This document shows, one piece after another, positions 26,197 through 35,080 of a stretch of DNA of 64,000 nt. The translations under genes were made by a program, and so were the position numbers. The number at the start of each line of letters is the position of its first letter. The stretch's first letter is position 1. Source of the DNA: Bog-756 sp963756515 (GTDB lineage: Bacteria; Actinomycetota; Acidimicrobiia; Acidimicrobiales; RAAP-2); NCBI GenBank assembly GCA_963756515.1, contig CAVWNV010000002.1:372001-436000 (forward strand), given 5' to 3'. A model generated the notes under the pieces. It saw nothing but the letters and a program-made list of their open reading frames with translations. It was not told where the DNA came from and searched no databases.

Positions 26197-27654
26197 GTGA
26201 AGTCGTACGATCGTCTGTTCATCGGAGGAGAGTGGGTCGAGCCGTCCTCCACCTCCGTCTTCGATGTGGTCTCACCGACCACGGAGGAGCTGGTGGGCCG
26301 GGTGCCCGAGGCCCAGAACGCCGACGTGGACCGGGCCGTCGCCGCCGCCCGCGAGGCCTTCGAGCACGGTCCCTGGCCCCGCATGACACCGGCCGAGCGC
26401 GGGGCCGTGCTGACCAAGGTGGCCGACGCCATCCGCAACGACATGCAGGGTATCTCCGAGCTCATCTCGAACGAGATGGGCTCCCCGATCTCGTGGGGCA
26501 CGTTGGCCCAGGTCTTCGCCCCCACGATGATCCTCGACTACTACGCCGGCCTCGGCTCGACCTTCGCCTTCGACACCGTGAAGGACGGGCTCATGGGTCC
26601 GGTCCTGGTGTCCAAGGAGCCGATCGGCGTGGTGGCGGCCATCACCCCGTGGAACGTCCCTCTGTTCCTGGCCTGCGCCAAGTTGGCCCCGTCCCTCCTG
26701 TCGGGCAGCACGGTGGTGTTCAAGCCGGCGCCGGAGACTCCGCTCGATGCCAACGTACTGGCGGAGATCTTCACCGAGGCCGGGCTGCCCCCGGGTGTCC
26801 TCAGCGTGGTGCCGGCCGGCCGCGAGGTCGGTGAGCACCTGGTCAACCATCCGGGCGTCGACAAGGTCTCGTTCACCGGGTCCACCGCGGCCGGCCGCAA
26901 GATCGGGGCCGCCTGTGGCGCCAACCTCAAGAGGGTCAGCCTCGAGCTGGGAGGCAAGTCCGCCGCCATCCTGTTGGACGACGTCGACCTGGCCGAGTCC
27001 ATCCCCCTGCTCCTGCCCAACGCCATCATGAACAACGGGGAGGCCTGCATCTCGCTGACCCGGATCCTGGCTCCGCGTGACCGGTACAGCGAGGTGACCG
27101 AAGCGCTGGTGGAGCAGGTGCGATCGATGAAGGTGGGCGATGCCCTCGACCCGGCCACCGAGGTCGGTCCGTTGGTGGCGGAGCGGCAGCGCGACCGGGT
27201 GGAGAACTACATCCGCGTGGGCCAGGAGGAGGGGGCCAAGGTCGCCGTGGGCGGCGGTCGGCCCGCGGGGATCGACAAGGGCTGGTTCGTCGAGCCGACC
27301 GTCTTCGTGGACGTGGACAATTCGATGCGCATCGCCCAAGAGGAGATATTCGGCCCCGTCCTGTCGGTGATCCCGTACGACGACGAAGCGGACGCCGTCC
27401 GGATCGCCAATGACTCCGAATACGGGCTGTGCGGCGGAGTGTTCACCGGGGACAACGATCGCGGCCTGGCCGTGGCCCGCCAGGTGCGGACCGGTACGTA
27501 CATGGTGAACTCCAACATCCCGATCGACTTCTCCTCGCCGTTCGGGGGGTACAAGTCGTCCGGTGTGGGTCGGGAGTTCGGTGAGGACGGCCTGGAGCTG
27601 TTCCTCGAGAAGAAGACCATCAACCTTCCGGCCGGGTACGACCCGGCCGTGTGA
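26197..27654 (+). CDS. NAD(P)-dependent aldehyde dehydrogenase
   Basis: 485 residues from GTG 26197 with GGGAGGG upstream. A complete ALDH: ITPWNVPLFLACAKLAPSLL, FKPAPETPLDA, FTGSTAAGRKIG, LELGGKSAAI (general-base Glu) and NNGEACIS (catalytic Cys), followed by EEIFGPVLSVIPYDDE and FGGYKSSGVGREFGEDG near the C-terminus. It oxidises an aldehyde to the acid using NAD(P)+. Subfamily and substrate cannot be told; members of this type often act on aromatic or terpene-derived aldehydes. Confidence 0.93.
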   Translation: MKSYDRLFIGGEWVEPSSTSVFDVVSPTTEELVGRVPEAQNADVDRAVAAAREAFEHGPWPRMTPAERGAVLTKVADAIRNDMQGISELISNEMGSPISWGTLAQVFAPTMILDYYAGLGSTFAFDTVKDGLMGPVLVSKEPIGVVAAITPWNVPLFLACAKLAPSLLSGSTVVFKPAPETPLDANVLAEIFTEAGLPPGVLSVVPAGREVGEHLVNHPGVDKVSFTGSTAAGRKIGAACGANLKRVSLELGGKSAAILLDDVDLAESIPLLLPNAIMNNGEACISLTRILAPRDRYSEVTEALVEQVRSMKVGDALDPATEVGPLVAERQRDRVENYIRVGQEEGAKVAVGGGRPAGIDKGWFVEPTVFVDVDNSMRIAQEEIFGPVLSVIPYDDEADAVRIANDSEYGLCGGVFTGDNDRGLAVARQVRTGTYMVNSNIPIDFSSPFGGYKSSGVGREFGEDGLELFLEKKTINLPAGYDPAV

Positions 27655-27783
27655 GGCGGGCCGGCCTCCCGGTCGGAGCGCGGCCGTCGGACCGGCGGGC
27701 AAGTTCGGTCCGGACGGAGGAAGCAGTCCTGGTAACCGGGTGGTCGGATGACCGGATGACGGTCGTCCGACCCGGGGAGAGGG

Positions 27784-27804
27784 ACGCACCCCGTTGGGGT
27801 GCGT
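27784..27804 (+). terminator. perfect 9-bp hairpin upstream of the acyltransferase
   Basis: ACGCACCCC and its exact complement GGGGTGCGT surround a GTT loop, 130 bases after the aldehyde dehydrogenase stop and 17 bases before the acyltransferase ATG. No T-tract follows. It may end the upstream transcript or act in the acyltransferase leader. A second, imperfect inverted repeat lies at about 27738-27777. Confidence 0.4.
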
Positions 27805-27820
27805 GGAGGCAGACAGCCCG

Positions 27821-30067
27821 ATGAGTACTGGGGCCCACACATCGTCGAAGAGGACCCGAAGCCCGTTGGTGGAGACAGGTGAGGGTCGGGGTCGCCCCGT
27901 CGTGTTCAGCTACGTCCCCGCCCTGGATGGGCTCCGGGCCGTGGCGGTGGCGGGCGTTCTCCTCTACCACGGTGGTGCACCCGTAGCTGTCGGGGGATTT
28001 CTGGGTGTCGACGTCTTCTTCGTCCTGTCGGGATTCCTCATCACCTCCCTGCTGCTGGGCGAGTGGGCCAAGCTCCTGACCATCAGGCTGGGTGAGTTCT
28101 GGGCCCGCCGGGCCCGCCGGCTCCTTCCCGCCCTGTTGGTGATGCTGGTCGGCGTAGCCCTCTTCGTGAAACTGTTCGGCGGCCCGGGCGAGTTCAGCGG
28201 AGTCCGCCTCGACTCGCTCTCCACGCTGTTCTATGTGGCCAACTGGCACTTCATCGTCAGTGGTGGCAGCTACTTCGCCTCGACGGCCCAGCCCTCACCG
28301 CTGCAGCACATGTGGACCCTGTCCATCGAGGAGCAGTTCTACATCATCTGGCCCCCGGTGGTCTTGGTCCTGCTCCGCATGGGCCGGAAGCTCCGTCCGT
28401 CCAGGCGCCTCTGGCCCGTCCTGGCCGCGGCGGCGGTCGGGGCGGTGGCGTCGGCTGTCGACATGCGCCTGTCGTTTCAGGGCGGAGCCTCCATCATGCG
28501 TCTGTACGAGAGCACCGACACCCGCAGTCAGGACATGCTGGTCGGGGCGGCCCTGGCCTGTGGGATGGCCATGTGGGCCCAGCACAGGAAGGCACTTCCC
28601 GCCGTCGAGATGGAGGTGCCGAATTCGAGGAGCGTGGCCCGGGCCCACCCGGCCGCCGGTACCGCCGGTGCCTTCCCCCCCCACCGGCTCCGACGCGACC
28701 TGCACCGTCGCCGGGGTCTCGGGATCAGACCCATCGAAGCTTGGGAGATCACGCCCAAAGCGGCCCGCGTCGCCCTCCAGATCGTCGGATGGGCGTCCAT
28801 GGCCGCCGCCGTCGCCCTCTGCTGGCGGGTCACGGGGCCCGGGGCCTTCCTGTTCGAGGGCGGGTACTTCCTCTTCGCCCTCGGCGTGGCCATGGTGATC
28901 TTCTGTGTGGTCACCACCCAGGCCGCCTCGCTCTCACAGTTCCTCGGCAATCCGGTCTTCCGCTATCTGGGCAAGATCTCCTACGGCACCTACCTGTGGC
29001 ACGTGCCCCTCTTCGCCCTGTTCAGTGCGCAGCGGGTGCACCTGGGTGGCTATCCCCTCCTGGTGGCCCGCATCGCCATCACCCTGATCGTCGCCACCGG
29101 CTCCTACTACCTGGTCGAAGAGCCGGTCCGCCGACGGCGGACCCGCACGTTCACCGAATGGAGAGCCTGGGTGTTGACGTCGCTGGCCTTCGTGGGGGTG
29201 GTGGTCGTGACGGTGGTGGCCACGCTGCCCTCGGCCGCCGAGGCCGCCGGGCCTCTTCGGGTGGAAGGGGCCCAGTACGTGGGCCCACCGGTCAAGGTCC
29301 TGGTGGTCGGCGACTCGGTGGCATGGCGCATGGCGTTCGCCATGCTGGCCAGCCAGCCCCAGAGCAGCTACGACGTGGACATCGACAACGGAGCCATCGT
29401 GGGCTGTGGGGTCATGCGGAGTACCCAGTACCTCCTCTACGGGTTGGCCCACACGGTCGTCCCGCAGTGCAACACCTCCTCGCCGGCGTCGGTCCAGTGG
29501 CCGACCCAGTGGAAGGGTGACGTCGATCAGTTCCACCCCAATGTCGTGGTGATGCTGGCCGGACGGTGGGAGGTGTCGAACCGGCTCATCGACGGCCGTT
29601 GGCTGCACATCGGCCAGCCGGCCTTCGACGCCGACCTCCGGCAGTCGTTGGAGCAGGCGGTGCAGGTGGCCACCTCGAACGGGGCCCTGATGGTGATGAT
29701 GACCTCGCCCTGTTTCGCCCCTATCGAGCAGGACAACGGCCAGGTGTGGCCGGAGGACACGTTGGCCCGGCTCAACGCCTACAACAACATCGTGCGCCAG
29801 GTGGCGGCCGAGCATCCGGCCACCGTGCAGCTGAACGATTTCGAAGCGCAACTGTGCCCGGGCGGCGTCTACCACGAGGTGCTCAACGGCGTGCAGATCC
29901 GTGACGGGGACGGCCTGCATATCGTCCCCACGGCTGCGGCGGGCGAGTGGCTCGACACCCGGGTGCTACCCGACGTGGTCAGGGTGGGCCGGATGCAGAT
30001 GGCCAGCCAGCCGTTGTCACCCCTGGCCTCGTCGTCGTCGACCACGGGAGGATCCGAGGGGTCTTGA
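27821..30067 (+). CDS. OafA-like acyltransferase with C-terminal SGNH domain
   Basis: 748 residues. Residues about 35-400 form the multi-spanning acyltransferase-3 module (LDGLRAVAVAGVLLYHGG, GFLGVDVFFVLSGFLITSLL, WTLSIEEQFYIIWP, GKISYGTYLWHVPL). An extracytoplasmic SGNH domain follows (VKVLVVGDSVAW with the Ser, VVVMLAGRWE, and DGLHIVP with Asp and His). Such proteins O-acetylate cell-wall or surface polysaccharides, moving acyl groups outward. Residues about 265-310 (EVPNSRSVARAHPAAGTAG) are unusually Arg/Pro-rich for a membrane protein and could be an insertion. ATG 27821 is preferred over a TTG at 27794. Confidence 0.92.
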   Translation: MSTGAHTSSKRTRSPLVETGEGRGRPVVFSYVPALDGLRAVAVAGVLLYHGGAPVAVGGFLGVDVFFVLSGFLITSLLLGEWAKLLTIRLGEFWARRARRLLPALLVMLVGVALFVKLFGGPGEFSGVRLDSLSTLFYVANWHFIVSGGSYFASTAQPSPLQHMWTLSIEEQFYIIWPPVVLVLLRMGRKLRPSRRLWPVLAAAAVGAVASAVDMRLSFQGGASIMRLYESTDTRSQDMLVGAALACGMAMWAQHRKALPAVEMEVPNSRSVARAHPAAGTAGAFPPHRLRRDLHRRRGLGIRPIEAWEITPKAARVALQIVGWASMAAAVALCWRVTGPGAFLFEGGYFLFALGVAMVIFCVVTTQAASLSQFLGNPVFRYLGKISYGTYLWHVPLFALFSAQRVHLGGYPLLVARIAITLIVATGSYYLVEEPVRRRRTRTFTEWRAWVLTSLAFVGVVVVTVVATLPSAAEAAGPLRVEGAQYVGPPVKVLVVGDSVAWRMAFAMLASQPQSSYDVDIDNGAIVGCGVMRSTQYLLYGLAHTVVPQCNTSSPASVQWPTQWKGDVDQFHPNVVVMLAGRWEVSNRLIDGRWLHIGQPAFDADLRQSLEQAVQVATSNGALMVMMTSPCFAPIEQDNGQVWPEDTLARLNAYNNIVRQVAAEHPATVQLNDFEAQLCPGGVYHEVLNGVQIRDGDGLHIVPTAAAGEWLDTRVLPDVVRVGRMQMASQPLSPLASSSSTTGGSEGS

Positions 30068-30115
30068 GCATCCGAGCGGCGGAGCCCTGCGCGTGGCATC
30101 GGCCACGCCGAACGG

Positions 30116-30550
30116 TCAGGGCGAGGAGACGGGTGCCGGTGGGGGGATGGATGATGGCGGCGGTGCCTGGTCGAAGGTCGAGCTGTCGGCTTGTTGGCAC
30201 TGCTGTTGCAGCGCGGTGATGAGGGTCGTCTCGGGGACCCGGTTGCTCTCGGAGACGGTGGTCATGAGCGCCTGCCACTGGCCGTCCCGGTAGGCGGCCT
30301 GGGCCGCGATGGGAAGCGCCTGCCGCAACTGGTCGTAGGCCTGGGCGGCCAGCTGGGCCGACTTGGTCGTGTCGGTCTGGTGTCCGGATTCGTCCAGGAG
30401 CTTGAGGGAGCGATCGATGTGACTGCACGCCTGCTTGGCCAGAGTCGTACCGTCGTTGCCGCAGGCGGTGAGGGTGGCTCCGAGGCCGATGACGACGATC
30501 AGTCCGACGGCCAGGCGCCGCGGCGTACCCCGAAGTCGGGTCCGGCTCAC
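30116..30550 (-). CDS. small lipoprotein
   Basis: 144 residues from GTG 30550, which overlaps the stop of the upstream gene. A short Arg-rich N-terminus and a hydrophobic segment end in the lipobox LTAC-G. The mature part is helical (KQACSHIDRSLKLLDESG, QLAAQAYDQLRQALPIAAQA) with a Gln-rich end and a Pro/Ser-rich tail. No known domain. Likely co-expressed with the 30547-31104 gene. Confidence 0.65.
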   Translation of the reverse strand: MSRTRLRGTPRRLAVGLIVVIGLGATLTACGNDGTTLAKQACSHIDRSLKLLDESGHQTDTTKSAQLAAQAYDQLRQALPIAAQAAYRDGQWQALMTTVSESNRVPETTLITALQQQCQQADSSTFDQAPPPSSIPPPAPVSSP

Positions 30551-31104
30551 CCCAGCCAACTGCCGGCGGAGTCGAGCAGGTAGCGACTCACGGCCAGGCA
30601 CCGGTCGAACACCTCGCACATCATCTCCTCGCCGGCGAGGATCCGGGTCAGCGAGACGGGGGAGCGGGCCACGATGTTGAGTCGTCGCTCGGCGGCGTCG
30701 GTGGCCGAGGCGTAGGAGTCGATGGCCGAGACTTCGAGAGGCAGCTCGATACCTCCCACCCCGGCCAGGTCTATGGCCAGCCGGAGGAGGTCGGGACCGT
30801 TGGGCAGGGGCGGGAGGGCCCAGGTGAAGGTCAGGGGGAAGTGGAAATCGTCCGGTGGCTCCTCGTCCTCGGGCAGGCCGAACACCGCGTCCTCGAACGA
30901 GAGCAGCGTCCTCGGGTCCACCTCAAGGGCGAGATGCAGGTCGAGGGGTCCGCCGCAGCCGTCCTCGGGGTGGAGCTCCACCTCCCACACCTGTCGCAGG
31001 GAGTAGGTCTCCACGAAGTGACGCTCGTCATGCACGTGGAAGCCATGGTCGACCGAGTGATCCTTGAGGTCGGCCACGTATCCGGCCACATCGATGACTG
31101 CCAC
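30547..31104 (-). CDS. uncharacterised cytoplasmic protein
   Basis: 185 residues, acidic and without signal or membrane segment. Notable stretches are HGFHVHDERHFVETYSLRQV near the N-terminus and PEDEEPPDDFHFPLTFTWAL in the middle. I do not recognise a family. It is divergent from the inositol-phosphatase-like gene (48-bp gap) and translationally coupled to the lipoprotein gene downstream. Confidence 0.65.
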   Translation of the reverse strand: MAVIDVAGYVADLKDHSVDHGFHVHDERHFVETYSLRQVWEVELHPEDGCGGPLDLHLALEVDPRTLLSFEDAVFGLPEDEEPPDDFHFPLTFTWALPPLPNGPDLLRLAIDLAGVGGIELPLEVSAIDSYASATDAAERRLNIVARSPVSLTRILAGEEMMCEVFDRCLAVSRYLLDSAGSWLG

Positions 31105-31152
31105 AGTTGACTCAGCCTACCGGGAGCCGGACGGCTCCGGTATCGTCGGCCC

Positions 31153-31893
31153 ATGGACGACGATGGACTGCTCGAGGTGCTTCACGCCACGGCCACGGCG
31201 GTGGCCAAGGCCCTCGAGGATCTGGGCGACTGGGGTCTGGCCGGAACCCGCGACGGCCAGTACCGGTCTGACCTGGCCGCTGACAGTGCCGCCGTGGCGG
31301 TGCTCGACGCCGCCGGGCTCGGTGTCATGTCCGAGGAGTCCGGCTCCCACCGGGTCGATCGGCCCCTGGTGGTGGTGATCGACCCGGTCGATGGCTCGAC
31401 CAACGCCTCCCGGGGCATCCCCTGGTATGCCACCAGTCTGTGCGCGGTTGACACTGACGGACCCCGGGCGGCCGTGGTCGTGAACCAGGCGTCGGGCATT
31501 CGCTTCGAGGCGGTCCGGGGGGGCGGGGCCCGCCGCGACGGGATCCCGATCCGACCGTCCGGGTGTGAGCAGCTGGGCCAGGCCATCGTGGGATTCTCCG
31601 GTTACCCGCCCCGGTACTTCGGGTGGTCCCAGTACCGGGGGCTGGGAGCTGCCGCCCTGGATCTCTGTGCCGTGGCCGAAGGCGTGCTCGACGGCTACGC
31701 AGCAGTGGGGGGTTCGCAGCTGGGCAGTTGGGACTACCTGGGCGGCATGCTGGTCTGCACCGAAGCCGGGGCGGTGGTGACGGAGTCGGCCGGTCGGGAG
31801 CTGGTGACCTTGGAGCACGAGGCCCGACGGACCCCGGTGGCGGCATCGACGCCGGCGCTGCTCGAGTCCCTGTCGTCTGCGGTGGCGCAGTAG
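31153..31893 (+). CDS. inositol monophosphatase/CysQ-like phosphatase
   Basis: 246 residues. The metal-binding motif DPVDGSTNASRGIPW and the earlier GVMSEESG are clear. The second motif reads SWDYLGGMLVCTEAGAVV, with the metal-ligand Asp in SWD; the usual WDxAAG is altered to WDYLGG. The fold hydrolyses sugar or nucleotide phosphates with Mg2+; the substrate (inositol phosphate, fructose bisphosphate or PAP) is unclear. The tRNA-Val gene starts 12 bases after the stop. Confidence 0.88.
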   Translation: MDDDGLLEVLHATATAVAKALEDLGDWGLAGTRDGQYRSDLAADSAAVAVLDAAGLGVMSEESGSHRVDRPLVVVIDPVDGSTNASRGIPWYATSLCAVDTDGPRAAVVVNQASGIRFEAVRGGGARRDGIPIRPSGCEQLGQAIVGFSGYPPRYFGWSQYRGLGAAALDLCAVAEGVLDGYAAVGGSQLGSWDYLGGMLVCTEAGAVVTESAGRELVTLEHEARRTPVAASTPALLESLSSAVAQ

Positions 31894-31905
31894 CGTTGCC
31901 ACCTC

Positions 31906-31978
31906 GGGCGTTTAGCTCAGTTGGTAGAGCAGCTGGCTTACAACCAGCAGGTCATCGGTTCGAGTCCGGTAGCGCCCA
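31906..31978 (+). tRNA. tRNA-Val (anticodon TAC)
   Basis: A 73-base cloverleaf: acceptor GGGCGTT/AGCGCCC, D-arm GCTC...GAGC, anticodon stem GCTGG/CCAGC with loop CTTACAA, T-arm ATCGG/CCGGT with loop TTCGAGT, and discriminator A. CCA is not encoded. Its 3' part from base 31934 recurs exactly at 39680, showing that this gene served as an integration site. Confidence 0.92.
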
Positions 31979-31981
31979 CGA
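31934..31981 (+). repeat. left 48-bp attachment-site copy inside tRNA-Val
   Basis: From the anticodon stem to three bases past the tRNA 3' end this sequence is identical to 39680-39727. It keeps the tRNA intact, as expected of the junction that reconstitutes the tRNA after integration. Confidence 0.85.
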
Positions 31982-32042
31982 CCTGGGTAGACACCTACGA
32001 GGTGCCGAGCACTGAGTATCAACACCTGATAGGTATCGGGGC

Positions 32043-32138
32043 ATGCAACAGGTCAACAGACTCGCCATTGACGACATCGAGGAACTCGAACGTGGGTTCG
32101 AGCTGAGTCTCCGTTCGGACCCGAGTGCATGCCCATAG
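32043..32138 (+). CDS. 31-residue ORF next to the left junction
   Basis: A short frame beginning ATGCAACAGGTC and encoding MQQVNRLAIDDIEELERGFE plus 11 residues. The composition is protein-like and it lies where elements often carry an integrase or excisionase end. It could be the truncated start of a lost gene. No ribosome site is obvious. Confidence 0.25.
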   Translation: MQQVNRLAIDDIEELERGFELSLRSDPSACP

Positions 32139-32247
32139 CAGTCTGGTACGTCACGAATCTCCGTCGCCGAGATCCACTGATGCCCACCCGTCCGCTCGTC
32201 GAGGGTGACGTCCCCAACGAAGTTTGGAAGGTGCCAGCCCAGCTGTT

Positions 32248-34392
32248 TCAGTGCCTGACGGTGATCGAAAGCGGAACGATGTCCACCTTCGCTGGCTTCG
32301 ATGAGTCGGCCACTCGGAGGGTGAAAGCGGCGGCCTTGAGCCCATTTGGTGTGCCAGAGATCTCTCCTGTTGCCGAATCGAGCGTGAGTCCTTGCGGTAG
32401 CGAGCCGTGACGTAACGTCCATGTGTATGGAGGAATACCTCCCACCGCCGACAGGACCCGTTCGTAGGGCGCGCCGACATGACCGTTCGGGAGGCGGTGG
32501 GTATGGATGACGAGACGCGAGACTTGACCTTCAATAACGTGCTCGAATGCCGCTGCAATCTGGACGGCTCCTTCGTCGTTCGGGTCGTCACCACCGAAAT
32601 TGGGACACTCGATGTCGAGCCATGAACAGGCGTCGACGACGTCAACCGGAGCCTTTCCCCATTGTGAGGAGATCTGCTTGAGATCGGTGACTGAGAACGC
32701 TCCTTGGACGTTGGCCGTCTTGCTAGGCCCGTACAGATTATCGAGTCCGTTGTTCAACGTGACGACCTCTGGGATCGTCGCCAACGCCTGCTGGCGGAGC
32801 GATCCGCCGGAAAGCCAGAGACCGAGGACGGGATCGAAGTAGGACATGCCGAAGATGCGGACACGAGGAGCCGTTGTATGGAGCCCGGTCAGTATCGTCT
32901 CCAGATTCTTTTCCATTGTGGCGTCGGCTTGAGGGAAACACTGGGGATCAGTGCTCAGAGCACAGCCCTCGACGTCATTGCCCCCGATGTCGATCGTGAC
33001 GAAGGCCACCTTCCGCCGTTCACTGTGCAGAAACTGCACCGCCTCGGCGTACTGACCGTCTTGGAGCATCGAGGACGTCGTCTCCCCGGACACGGCGAGG
33101 TTGACAAGCTGCAGACCCGGGTAGCTCGATTGGTACTTCTGAAGGAGAAGGTTCGGATACGAGTTGGGACCATCCCACACCGGGACGGAATCGCCGAGGG
33201 CGAGGTAGTAGGGACCCGAATCCGACTGTGAGCCACCTCCTCGGTTGAGGATGTCATTCCGTCCGACGGCCGTACAAACGGACGGCGAAGCGCAGGAAAC
33301 TCCTGTAAGTGAATCGAGAGCAGGGACGGCGATGCTCTGGGTGGACCAATTTGATCCCCCGTCGTTTGTGCCAACGATGGCGGCGCTGGCATTGATGATC
33401 GATTGGCCCACGGCGGTGCAGACAGAGGCCGTCGGACAGGAAACACCGCCATCAGGTGAGAAATCGATACCGGGGGGAACGCTCTGCGGGGACCAGTCTT
33501 GACCGCCGTCGCTTGTCCCGATAATGAGGCTACCGATGCTCGATCTTCCGACGGCAGTGCAGCTCGAACTCGAGGAACACGAAACCGCACTCAGGTCGAC
33601 AACATTCGGCGGCACGCTCTGCGCATGCCACGTCGCTCCACCGCTCGTGGTCGCAACGACGGTACTTCCGTCAACAGCCGTGCAATCAGAGGCGGTCGGA
33701 CACGAGACGCCAAACAGTGCTTCAACCCCCGTGGGAAGGAGGCCGTTCGTCCACGTCAGTCCACCGTCCGTGGTCGTGATGCTGACTCCTCCGTACGAAC
33801 TGGTATTTCCGACAGCAGCGCAATCGGAACTGTTCGGACAGGAGACAGCATTCAGCTCGAAGGATCCCATGGGGGCCCCTTGAAGAATCCATGTCAAGCC
33901 CCCATTGGTGGTGGCCACGATGGCGGGTGAGTATTCGGGGTTTCCACCCGAGTAACCCACTGCGATGCAGTCGAGTGTCGATGCGCAAGAGATGGCATTT
34001 AGTTGCGATACTCCCGACGAGACGGCTTGGCCGCCCCACTGTGAGCCTCCGTTGGTGCTGGCAATGATGAGGGCACTCGGCGTACCTGACGAGTCGGACC
34101 AGCCGACGGCAAAGCAGTCAAGTTTTGACGGACACGAATCGCCGATCAGATCCTGTGCTTCAGAAGGAACAGCCTGACTGTGCCAAGTTTGAGATTCCGT
34201 GCGGGCCGCTACCGGTCCCGCCGGGAATGACAACAAGGTGAGTCCCAGAATCAAACCGAGAACACCACATAATCTTGCAAGCCAGACAACAGTAGCGGCA
34301 TTGAACCTGACCCGGCGGTAATGGAATGAAACGCCCCGATGCCGCCTCATGATCACAAGAACTGGCGCTATCAACCACGCCTTTAGCACCAT
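32248..34392 (-). CDS. exported BNR-like repeat / SGNH / Ig-domain protein
   Basis: 714 residues from ATG 34392 (AAGGGGGC upstream). After a long N-terminal signal/anchor (hydrophobic about 40-65), seven repeats of about 45 residues follow, each with VSCPTASDCTAVG and a TTNGGxTW Asp-box-like turn, suggesting a BNR-type beta-propeller. Residues about 395-610 form an SGNH/GDSL-esterase-like domain (YLALGDSV, TIDIGGNDVE), but the position of the usual catalytic His reads GDDPNDEG (Asp), so activity is doubtful. The C-terminal 80 residues are a He_PIG Ig module (PYTWTLRHGSLPQGLTLD). Probably a surface polymer-binding protein. Confidence 0.8.
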   Translation of the reverse strand: MVLKAWLIAPVLVIMRRHRGVSFHYRRVRFNAATVVWLARLCGVLGLILGLTLLSFPAGPVAARTESQTWHSQAVPSEAQDLIGDSCPSKLDCFAVGWSDSSGTPSALIIASTNGGSQWGGQAVSSGVSQLNAISCASTLDCIAVGYSGGNPEYSPAIVATTNGGLTWILQGAPMGSFELNAVSCPNSSDCAAVGNTSSYGGVSITTTDGGLTWTNGLLPTGVEALFGVSCPTASDCTAVDGSTVVATTSGGATWHAQSVPPNVVDLSAVSCSSSSSCTAVGRSSIGSLIIGTSDGGQDWSPQSVPPGIDFSPDGGVSCPTASVCTAVGQSIINASAAIVGTNDGGSNWSTQSIAVPALDSLTGVSCASPSVCTAVGRNDILNRGGGSQSDSGPYYLALGDSVPVWDGPNSYPNLLLQKYQSSYPGLQLVNLAVSGETTSSMLQDGQYAEAVQFLHSERRKVAFVTIDIGGNDVEGCALSTDPQCFPQADATMEKNLETILTGLHTTAPRVRIFGMSYFDPVLGLWLSGGSLRQQALATIPEVVTLNNGLDNLYGPSKTANVQGAFSVTDLKQISSQWGKAPVDVVDACSWLDIECPNFGGDDPNDEGAVQIAAAFEHVIEGQVSRLVIHTHRLPNGHVGAPYERVLSAVGGIPPYTWTLRHGSLPQGLTLDSATGEISGTPNGLKAAAFTLRVADSSKPAKVDIVPLSITVRH

Positions 34393-34723
34393 GGGCTGGC
34401 CCCCTTGCAAACCACTATACAACTGAGGCTGTGTGACGTCCCAGCGGAAGACCTCCCAGCAGATTCGAGTTTCCAGAAACGTTCACTTGTGCGACCTGAC
34501 ACGCGTGCCACCGAAGTGTTGTTACATGGGTGGTCCACGGGCCCTGGACTGAGGGTCGTCGAAGCACACTCGGGGCTCCCCGTCGATGAGCTGACTCGAA
34601 CTAGCAGTCGAGTGCGACGGTCGGGTGCACATCCCGTTGCCGAGCGTGCGCCGTGATCAGCAGCCAGCCCTCGCATGTCGGCCCCAGCAGCGGGGTCCGG
34701 GAGCGCATCGGTTCGTCCATAGT

Positions 34724-34795
34724 CCGCCTCTACCGCCTCTACCGCCTCTACCGCCTCTACCGCCTCTACCGCCAGCACCGCCAGCACCGCCAGCG
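34724..34795. repeat. 9-bp minisatellite (CCGCCTCTA / CCGCCAGCA)
   Basis: Five perfect copies of CCGCCTCTA followed by two copies of CCGCCAGCA and a third ending in G, in the 690-bp non-coding stretch 34393-35080 upstream of the phospholipase gene. Frames through it give only Leu-Tyr-Arg or Val-Glu-Ala runs, so no gene is called. Nothing else is recognisable in this stretch. Confidence 0.8.
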
Positions 34796-35080
34796 AGGTA
34801 TTGCCGTCACCGACGGGTCGAGGACAACGAGCTGCAGAACGGCCACTCGATGGGGTGGGCGCTGAGATCTTCTAATGAAGAGGGCCAATGGAGCGTCATC
34901 GTCTTCGAGAGAGTTCGCTCCTTCTGATGCGATTTCTGAGAGACGGGTTTGTCCGCTGGGGCCTCGACATTGCCGTGGATCCAAGCGCGGTCCACTGGTG
35001 AAAGTGATAGAAGTTGGTCGGGGGATCGTGGATTCCCGGTAGGCATCGGGCACGTTCTACCCTGATGTAAAGGGGGAACT

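Noticed and set aside
26272..27840. 522-residue minus-strand open frame
   Set aside because: Antisense to the aldehyde dehydrogenase; Gly/Arg/His-rich composition typical of a shadow.
31921..32106. 61-residue frame through tRNA-Val
   Set aside because: Its start lies inside the tRNA; a standard artefact.
34653..34865. RLYRLYR-repeat frame over the minisatellite
   Set aside because: Encodes only low-complexity repeats, with no ribosome site; the opposite-strand frame is equally simple.
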